From positions 62,001 to 126,000 of the forward strand of contig CAJNOI010000141.1 in assembly GCA_905250115.1 (NCBI GenBank): DNA of 64,000 nt, given 5' to 3'. The stretch comes from Adineta steineri. Lineage: Eukaryota > Rotifera > Eurotatoria > Adinetida > Adinetidae. The notes beneath the pieces are model-generated. The model made no database searches. It had not been told where the DNA came from and saw only the letters and a program-made list of their open reading frames with translations. The position numbers and the translations under genes were made by a program. This document shows positions 56,265 to 64,000 of the stretch, piece by piece (the stretch's first letter is position 1; each line of letters begins with the position of its first letter).

Positions 56265-56632
56265 ACAGTTATAACTAGAGTTATAACTATCAACCATAGT
56301 TATAACTTTCAACCAGAGTTATAACTATCAACCGCAGTTATGACCTTCAACCTGAGTTATAACCATCAACTGTAGTTATAACTATCAACTGCATCAATTT
56401 TGTCTCTAAGTACTAGTAAGATTGACAAAACTGATGCGTTTGATGGTTATAACTGTGGTTGATAGTTATAACTCTGGTTAAAGTTATAAGTTATAACTTT
56501 CAACCAGAGTTATAACTATCAACCGTAGTTATAACTTACAACTACGGTTGATAGTTATAACTCAATTAACTTTTTGGCCAAAAAGTTGATCGGTTATAAC
56601 CCAAAAAGTTATAACCCGAGTTATAACTACCC
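56265..56632. repeat. TTATAAC short repeats, right block with inversion
   Basis: The same unit family as the left block, but from about 56440 units also occur in inverted orientation (GGTTGATAGTTATAACT). The block can fold into long hairpins. Confidence 0.85.
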
Positions 56633-56861
56633 TAGTTTTAGGTCCCACACTGCATCGAATGCAAATGTATCTCAAAAAATCTATGTTTTCAGAATGATAT
56701 TGTCGACATGTAAAACTTTTATTAATAACTTCAATGCCGTACTATTAGAAAAATGAGAAAATCTTAAAGAATATTTCTGATTGGATTTATGTGATAGATT
56801 ACTTAATAATAATAAAAATATTTTAAATTTGTTTTCTTTATATTATTTTAATAAAACACGA

Positions 56862-57649
56862 CTATAATTGATGTTCAAGTGTGTCTTGATTAAATGTCAA
56901 GTTGTTTACTACGAGATTTTCATATTTCGATATTGATTTCATATCAAATTCAGGAAAGAAAAAACCGATTTCACGTTGAGCTGTTGCAATTGAATCTATT
57001 TTATATATATATAACGTTTTATTAAAATCAAATATAATTTTATTTGTATACCTGATCCATGACCACAATTTCTTGTATCTGTTACACCATGTTGACCTCT
57101 GATAGTATCTTGTGCTTCAAATATTGTTCTAGAAAAACAAAATTACATTATAATATATTTTATTTGATTTTGATTAAGATTTCTTACTTAAATACTTTTG
57201 TTGGACCAAGTATTGAACGCCATTCTTGTATTGCATTTTCTCTTCCAAGAATATGACATGATATTGGTCCACTAAAGTTAAAAATAATAATTTAAATTTA
57301 ATACGAAGAAATAAACATACCAGCTCATATAATGAACAAGTCGACTATAGAAAAATTTTTCTAAACACAATTGGTAAAGATTAAAAAAACAAATGCAGAA
57401 TCATTCAAAACTAACGTTGGTGTTCTTGATAAAATTCACCAGCTCGTTCTCGACTTAACTGTAAACGTTTACTCTTAACGAAAATAAATTGACGTTGAAG
57501 AATCAACTGAATTATTTCCTATAGATGAGAGACAAAGAAGATATCATACAAAGCAAAATAAAAAAATTACCTCATTTTACACGTACATTAAATAAACGAG
57601 GTGATCGAACAACATCTGGTTTTAAAATACATAATGTTAATTGAAACAT
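56862..57649 (-). CDS. NME6: nucleoside diphosphate kinase, NME6-like
   Basis: Six coding exons, starting MFQLTLCILKPDVVR at 57649 and ending DTLEHQL-stop at 56862, about 168 aa in total. The first exon ends NVR with donor GTAAAA and joins EIIQLILQRQ. Conserved parts are ILKPD, FFYSRLVHYMS, GPISCHILGRENAIQEWRS, LGPTKVF, DTIRGQHGVTDTRN and the active-site HGSDS (His present) followed by FFFPEF. The LGPT...RGQHGVTDTRN..HGSDS set with a PEF ending fits the NME6 group better than NME1/2. NME6 is a (often mitochondrial) nucleoside diphosphate kinase. No mitochondrial presequence is evident. Confidence 0.85.
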
Positions 57650-58519
57650 TAGAATTAATTAGATCTAAAAATAGAAGAAGAAGTAGTTACATTGATTAAA
57701 ATCTCTCTTTTAAAACCATTTCAATTGTGTTTGTTCCATTAAAATACAATCTCTGATCTAGTAATAAGCTGCACACAGTCATTTTTTACTCTTTAAAACA
57801 GTATGCTTTGCGTACAGATCGTTGTTTTCGTGTAAAATAATACACAAAAGACAGGAAAATTTTATGGAATTTTGAAAACAAACTTAATCATGCTGAAGAA
57901 TGTAGAAAATGTATCTATAACATTTTTTCATCCCAATTATTTAGTTTGATTATGTCTACATCTTGATTGGCTGTAATGACAACTAACGTATGAAGTTGAA
58001 CTGCCAATGGATGTCGCTTATAATTGTCTACTTTGAAAAATCGTTGCTAAATAATATTTCTAATATTAATAAAGTAGAAAATTTTTTAGATTTATATGAA
58101 AATAAAATATAAACAATATATGCATATTGTACCCATTTACCCACACCCTTAAAAATATACAAAATCATTGTACAGAAAAAATAAGAAAAAAATTTATTTT
58201 AAATGCAATTCAATATGTTCACGTCCCGATGATTTAGAAAATGCATAGGGTACTACAAACGTTTTCTCACCTGACTCTTCTGAAAGTATCAGTCTGAGTT
58301 CTTAATACTTTGCTTTATTGTGATCTATTACTTATTTCATATCATACCAGAATAATAAACATTCTTTTTTTGTTTTCATCTATATGAAAATCTTTTCAAC
58401 ATTTGTTTTATTTGATTTTTATTATGAATTTTTCTTCTGCAAAATTTGACAAAAAACAATAAAAGATGAAGAATTTAACATTTATTTATTCTCGATTTTT
58501 TAATTAACAAAAACTTAAT
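57650..58519. other. intergenic region
   Basis: Upstream of NME6 and 3' flank of the NHL gene. The stretch at about 58380-58510 resembles 62811-62970, the flank of the second NHL copy, so the duplication includes flanking DNA. Nothing else is recognised. Confidence 0.5.
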
Positions 58520-60257
58520 TTACAAAATTATTTCGAATTTTTGAATTCGAGCGTTTCCGCAATCAACAACATGAAGATTGCCCTCGTTATCAAAAGATAA
58601 ACCAAATGGATTGTTCAATTGATTTGCCATAAATCCTTTTCCATTTCCACCAACAACAATTTCACCTTCTTCTTTTCCTTCACACCAACGAATTACGCGA
58701 TGATTCCACATATCTGCCACATAAATTTGACCCAAATCATCAACAATTACTCCTCGAGGGTAAGACAATTGATTGAGATTTCCTCCTTTACCATTTCCAC
58801 CAGCCGCAATTGTTCCTTCTTTTGCATCTTTTCCCCATTTCATTACACGATCATTATTTTGATCTGATACATAAACCGTTTGCTCTTCATCAACAAAGAT
58901 ACAACCTGGAGAATTGAGTTGATTTAGTTTATTTCCTTGTCCATATCCACCTGCCACTACAATTCCGTCATTGTTGTATTCACCCATTTTCCATCGTCTC
59001 ACTTCATTCTTTTTATAATCAGAAATATAAAGAAATCCATGTTTATCCATTGCTAAGCCGAAACAGTCGATATTGTTAATAAGAATTTGTTGGTTTTGGT
59101 TCAACCATTGAATCACTCGTCTGTTTCCTTGATCAGCAATGATGATCGAATGATTTTGTTGATCAACAATCACATTAGTTGGATAATTCAATTGATTCAT
59201 TCGACTTCCTTGTTTATTTCCACCGGCAATGATTTGTCCTTCCTTTTCATTACATTTCCATTCAACAATACGATGATTATTATAATCAGCAATGAAAATA
59301 TTTTTGTATTCGTCAATAAAGATTCCATATGGGCATTTGAATTGATTTAATTTTTGTCCAAATTCATTTCCACCAGCTACAGTAATAGCATTTTGTTTCC
59401 ATTTGTTGAATTTTGGTTCTAGAAAATGACGAAAAGATAAATTTTGAATAAGCGTTAATAAATATATTTGACAAAGAGGCAAATTTTATTTTTCTAATTT
59501 CTCAAAAACTTTAATATAAAATATCTAAAGTATTGAAACTTAGAAGAAAAAGTTTTTTAGTTAACTTTCATTTCATATCTGATTATTATTTTCTTTAACA
59601 TAGGAATACATTTTATCAATTTAATTTTTTATCTACATTAATACCATTATTATTGATTTAATCAATAAATAAATCAATAATTTTCTCGATTTTTTTCTTT
59701 ACTTCATCATTATTTTCCTTTTAGAAATTATTACTTAGAAGCTTACCTTTTGTAGAAATAATTGAAATATCATTAATAAATGGTTGTGAATCGTATTGAA
59801 TAGAAGTCTTTGGTGGATTATTTATTTCTAATATCATTTTTTTTAATTGATTTCTAAAATGATTTAAATTAATCTCATTAAATTCATTTTCTTGACGAAT
59901 TTGTTTTATTTGTTCAGATAAATCATTAAATTTCTTTTCAATATCATTTAAAAATATTTGTGATGATTTAATGACAATTTCTCTACAATCTCTTGCTTTT
60001 AGTTGAATTTTTTTAATTGAATTTATTTCCCATTCATTAATTTGATTTATTAAAGCAAGATCATCTGAATTTGGTTTTTGTTCATTAAATATTTGTTTAA
60101 ATTGATCATAATCATTAATAATATGATGTAGTTCTTCATTTAATATTTGACGATGTTTTGTTAAATCCATTAAACAAAAGTTTTTTAAACATCCTTCACA
60201 AAGATATGTTATTTTATCTTGATTACATGTAAAACATTGTGTTTTATTGTTTACCAT
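58520..60257 (-). CDS. B-box / coiled-coil / NHL-propeller protein (TRIM-NHL-like)
   Basis: Exons 60257-59747 (first ATG 60257, MVNNKTQCFTCNQDK) and 59418-58520, with an in-frame join TK|EPKFNKW. The N-terminal zinc-binding B-box is CFTCNQDKITYLCEGCLKNFC...H (residues about 8-45). A coiled coil runs to about residue 150. Six NHL-type blades follow, each with a GG(N/Y)...NQL..P.G/N(I/V)(F/I)VD and IY(V/I)(A/S)D..N.R(V/I)..W pattern. There is no RING, so it is a RING-less TRIM32/Brat-like architecture. NHL propellers bind RNA or proteins; the partner is unknown. The 329-base intron is long for the window. Confidence 0.85.
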
Positions 60258-60943
60258 TGCCACATCTTTGAATATAAATTTATAGAAAAAATGAATATTT
60301 CCTTATCTACTTTTCTAGGTGTAAACTTATAATAACTCAATGGTAATAAAAACATTGTTCAGTAGTAAAAGAAATCTAATATTCTCTTTTACTCATTTTT
60401 TATATTATTTCAGAAGATTAACTTACCAAAACGAAAGTATTTCAAAGAATTGAATTTTTAAACTTGTGATATTTTGTAATTATTTCAATATGAATGAGAA
60501 TTCTGCTTATATCACTTGTAAGTAAACAAATAAATTACTCTTTCGCTACGTTAACCAAATATATGGTCACATGGTGTTTTCTTTCAGTATTCTCCTCTTT
60601 TCTTTCATATATGATCGTATCGAATTTTTTCCTTTTCGTTATAATAATTCGCTTTTCTTCTGCTCTTTTAACTTATATCGAAATGTATTATTTTCAAGTT
60701 ATGAACAAAAGTGTATAACATAAGTGTAAAAGAATAAAAGTTGATATTTTATATGTTTATTTTCAGCTATGTATTGGATTTGAAAAAAAATATGCGATAA
60801 AACATTTCAAGCGAAGAAAAATAATGACAAAAAAGCGTTTTGTTTTTGATGAAATGGATTCTTAGTGTTTTGTAACAAAACGACATTGAGATGTCTTTTT
60901 GTATTTATTATAATAGTCATGTCATTCAAACTGAACGGACTGA
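60258..60943. other. intergenic region
   Basis: 5' flank of the B-box/NHL gene and 3' flank of the 7TM gene. A short open frame at 60494-60718 lacks support. Confidence 0.4.
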
Positions 60944-61726
60944 TTAGGGAGGAGTACGCCTTCGAGTGCGAATGAACGATTGTTTAAACGCTTTCATATA
61001 CAATTCTGAAGGAAAGACAAAGATAAGAAAAATTAGCATCGAAGGAGTAAACGAAATGAAATATGCTCCAAGATACAGCCACAAGTTGTCGGACGTTTTT
61101 GCACAACCAGGAAGTAATGAAATAATAAGACGAGGTATTGATAAAACGAGTAAAACTATCGGACTAATGATTAATTGTTTATGTTCACTGAATTGTTGTA
61201 GAACATGTTCTTTAAGACTTTGGTTAGTTCGTGCCATTGATCGTTGTCGAGCACCTCCAAAGATGATGAACAATGAAGAGAAAAGATTGACAATAAATGG
61301 ACCAACAAGGTGAAAAAATAAAACGGCTGTATTGTAATCTTGAACAGACGAAGAATATCGAGTGATGCATGATACATATCGCTTGGTTGTGTCTTTATTA
61401 GTCTTACTAGTATCTGGTGCTGTTTCATATTCGAACAATCTGCGAAATGTGAGCTCGTGAATAAGTGTACCCAAAATGCAAAACGGTAAAATAAGAATTA
61501 TTCGTCGAGCAATATATTTGCTCTTTGTTTTATCAAATTGTACTCCTTTAAAAATAAGTACTGCTCGTTCAACTGCTACACAAGCATTAAGCCAACCAAT
61601 TTGCTTTTCTTCGTTTTTCTTAATATATAATAAACAAAATTTAAGAAAACGTTGTACATCTGCCATAATAATAATGAAAGTTACAGTACTGAATAATAGA
61701 TGTGTATATAGAAAAAACCTTAACAA
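60944..61726 (-). pseudogene. N-terminally truncated 7TM receptor-like gene
   Basis: An open frame of 260 codons with no ATG until residue 21 (MADVQRFLKFCLL). It begins within what should be TM2/TM3. WLNACVAVERAVLIFKG resembles the TM3/DRY region of a divergent receptor family seen in bdelloids. Later membrane segments are present (RIILILPFCILGTLI, AVLFFHLVGPFIVNLFSSLF, SPIVLLVLSIPRLIISLLP, AYFISFTPSMLIFLIFVFP). TM1 and the start are missing, and a MITE-like element lies 30 bases upstream. It is either a missed upstream exon or a truncated gene. Confidence 0.6.
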
Positions 61727-61755
61727 ATAAGAAAAAGAATTAAATTTTGTATACT

Positions 61756-62251
61756 GAATGTCCTAACAGTTTTTTAGAATATTTTTACTATTTGACTTAA
61801 GTTTATCGACAATATTTTTTTTATATCAAACGTCCAGGTATCGAGTTTGTTGTGGATCCGAGAGACTTTCAAAACCATCTTTTAAATTTATCAAATATAA
61901 TTGAAAGAGAAAAATGTTACATAACAATTTATTATAATTAGTTCGAGTTTTTGAATGATTTTTATCTTTGAAGTGTTCAATTTTGTAGCAATTGTTCTGT
62001 TGTTTGATCATTAACAGAAGCGATTTTAGCGATTGTGAAATATCAAACAGCAAGTTTTCGGCAATACACAAATTATTTTGAGTTGCAATCCGAGGAATGT
62101 ATAATGATAATCATAATTTTTCTCTTTGAATTATATCTAATAAATTCTAAAGGATAATTTTAAAAGTTTCTCGATTCTTTTCACTTAAAAGATATTTATC
62201 GATAAACTTAAGTCAAATAGTAAAATATTTGAAAAAACTTTTAGGACATTC
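61756..62251. mobile_element. MITE-like element with about 53-bp terminal inverted repeats
   Basis: The left arm GAATGTCCTAACAGTTTTTT...ACTTAAGTTTATCGA (61756-61809) is matched in inverse at 62199-62251, with only a few differences. The interior (about 390 bases) has no transposase. No unambiguous target duplication was found. Confidence 0.8.
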
Positions 62252-63063
62252 TGAAATTCATTTAATATTGAAATGATATACATATAAGGGTGGGTGTGGA
62301 TGTCTCTAATCTTAACTCACATCCACACCCTTCTCTTTTCATTAAATTTTGAAAAAATTTCATTGAGAAAATAACAACAAAACGAAAATATTTTCATAGA
62401 AAACTTCACTGATTTGGGTTTTGTTTGATGAAAAACAAGGAAAATTGAATCTAAAATCGTTTTCCATTTAGAACAAAATCTTCATCAAAATATAAAATTG
62501 AAGAAAATTTTTAGTTTTCATAATTTGATTTTGAAAAAATCTTGTATTATTCATTTAAACTTAAAATAAAGAAAAGTTTTACTTTGAAAAAAATTGAATG
62601 AAATCTAATAAAGAAATTTTGAAATATTTATTTCAATTTTTCTATTTATTTTTCTTTCGAATCTCGTTTTTTTGTTTCCATCTAAATGAAAATGTTCATT
62701 GATTTCATTTTCACAAATCACTCTTTAATTTCAAATTTTATTTACATTTTTCAAAATCAAACAGAAACTAAAATTGGAAAATGATAAAATTTATTAATTT
62801 ATTAAAAGAAAATCTTTTCAGCATTTGTTTTGTTCAATTGAATTCATTTCAATTCGATATTTATTATCAATTTTTTTTATAAAATATTTTCTTTTCTTCT
62901 CTTACGCAAAATTTAACAAGAAATGAAGAATTTTACATTTATTAATTCGAATTTTTAATCAAAATTATGAAATTAAATACAATTTTGGAAAAAAAATCAA
63001 AAAGAAATGTCGTCGCTGTTTTCTTATCAAAAAGTTTGTTTTTTTTCAAAATCAAAATTTTAT
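62252..63063. other. AT-rich intergenic region
   Basis: It contains a 12-bp perfect hairpin (62292-62303 with 62319-62330, GGGTGTGGATGT, 15-base loop). At 62811-62970 there is DNA resembling the 3' flank of the first NHL gene. Otherwise it consists of long A/T tracts. Confidence 0.5.
62286..62332. repeat. GT-rich inverted repeat (hairpin)
   Basis: GGGTGTGGATGT and its exact inverse ACATCCACACCC are separated by 15 bases. It stands out in a region that is otherwise almost pure A/T. Confidence 0.85.
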
Positions 63064-64000
63064 TCACAGTATTATTTCAAACTTTTGAACTTGATGATTA
63101 AAATAATCAACAACATAAAGATTTCCTTCATCATCAAAAGATAAACCCGTAGGACGTTTCAATTGATTGGATTGATTTCTTCTTCCACTGAATGTATTAA
63201 CTATTGTCGAAAGGAAAAAAGTCGAACGCTAAATGTAGAAAAGTAAAATGTAGAAAATAAAAATTTAGAAAGTCAAAAATGTCGAAAACTTCGAATATGT
63301 TTTAAGAGGATGTAAGTGTTTTCTTTTTCTTTTGTCTACACCCAAAGCCTAGTTCTACCTATTGTTTATTTCTGACAGCAGTGACAATGAGAAGACCTTG
63401 TTTCTATCGTTTTGAAATTTTTTGACATTTTTTCTTTTGAGTAAACTCAGACATACCCTTCTATTTTCACCAACAACAATTTCACCTTCTTCTTTTCCTT
63501 CACACCAACGCATTACTCGATCATTTCCACCATCTGCCACATATATTTGACCTAGGTCATCAACAATTACTTCTTTAGGTGAAGACAATTGATTAAGTTT
63601 TCTTCCTTCACCATTTCCTCCAGCCACAACTATGCCTTCTTTTGCACCTTTTCTCCATTTCATTACACGATGATTGAACCAATCTGTTACATAAACAGAT
63701 TGTTCTTCATCAACAAAGATAAAAGTAGGATAATCAAGTTGATTTCCATATCCATTTGCACCTGCCACTATAATTCCTTCGTTGTGATATTCACCCATTT
63801 TCCATCGTCTCACTTCATTCTTCTCACAATCAGAAACATAAAGAAATCCATGCTTATCTATTGCTAAACCATAACAGTCAATATTGTCAATGAGAATTTG
63901 TTGATTTTGATTCATCCATTGAATCACACGTTTGTTCCCATAATCAGCAATGATGATGGAATGATTTTTTTGATCTACAACCACATCTGCTGGGCATCTC
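63064..64000 (-). pseudogene. second NHL-propeller gene, interrupted, 5' end beyond the window
   Basis: A paralogue of the gene at 58520-60257. Its NHL blades from 64000 to about 63457 are closely similar (VTDWFNHRVMKW, IYVADGGNDRVMRW). The frame leaves the family after GEIVVGENRR and stops at 63355. The final blade (TGLSFDDEGNLYVVDYFN, then a KFEIIL end) reappears at about 63195-63064. The 257 bases between have GT...AG ends (GTATGT...CAATAG), but joining them gives the wrong frame by one base. It is therefore either an insertion that broke the gene or an intron with a nearby indel. Confidence 0.75.

Larger units (their letters stand above)
55711..56652. mobile_element. non-autonomous hAT-like element with perfect 8-bp target duplication
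   Basis: The left end CAGTGTGGGACCTAAAACTA (55711-55730) and the exact inverted right end (56633-56652) define a 942-base element. It is flanked on both sides by CATCGAAT (55703-55710 and 56653-56660), the 8-bp duplication expected of hAT superfamily transposition. A second, diverged left end (CAGTGTGGGAGTTAAAATTA) lies inside at 56201, so the element is compound. It has no transposase; the bulk is short TTATAAC repeats. Confidence 0.9.

Overview
The window is 64 kb of AT-rich, intron-rich animal nuclear DNA with one 100-base assembly gap. Most introns are only about 50-70 bases with GT...AG ends. The gene content (Unc13, AMPK alpha, trichoplein, a ClC exchanger, an Argonaute, a mannose-6-phosphate-receptor-like protein) is metazoan. 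Several genes belong to families I associate with bdelloid rotifers: B-box/NHL-propeller proteins, F-box proteins and divergent 7TM receptors. A bdelloid rotifer (Rotaria/Adineta type) is my inference from style and content; no search was run.

Layout. 0-13 kb: a Mesh-like NIDO/AMOP/vWD surface protein (+), a compact Unc13 synaptic-vesicle priming gene (-) and an unrecognised serine-rich single-exon gene (-). 13-18.7 kb: the gap, long AT-rich intergenic DNA and a RING/TRAF-type zinc-finger gene (-). 18.7-23.3 kb: an endosomal ClC-3/4/5-type chloride/proton exchanger and a rhodopsin-like GPCR (both +). 23.6-29 kb: trichoplein (TCHP), an M6PR/MRH-like membrane protein and a PDZ protein (all -). 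30-33.4 kb: AMPK alpha (+), with a tRNA-Gly(GCC) gene inside one intron on the opposite strand. 33.6-39.7 kb: a GT11 alpha-1,2-fucosyltransferase-like gene (-), a V/P-rich unclassified gene (+) and an arylacetamide-deacetylase-like lipase (-). 41.9-45.6 kb: an Argonaute (+) that keeps its guide-binding pocket but has Ala in place of the third catalytic residue.

46-57 kb is a rearranged, repeat-rich accessory region. A B-box gene and a metallo-beta-lactamase-like gene have been duplicated as a block, so that reciprocally truncated copies flank 5.2 kb of DNA. That interval holds a frameshifted F-box gene, a gene relic, a degenerate repeat of about 110-120 bp, a frameshifted WDHD1/Ctf4 C-terminal fragment and a foldback element with a 38-bp minisatellite. 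Further right is a non-autonomous hAT-like element with inverted ends and a perfect 8-bp target duplication, full of short TTATAAC-containing inverted repeats. 57-64 kb: NME6-like nucleoside diphosphate kinase (-), a B-box/NHL gene (-), an N-terminally truncated 7TM gene (-) beside a MITE-like inverted-repeat element, and a second NHL copy whose last blade is interrupted and which runs off the right edge.

The housekeeping and signalling genes do not form an operon-like unit. The main biological interest is the predicted slicer-deficient Argonaute and the layered mobile-element and duplication structure at 46-64 kb.
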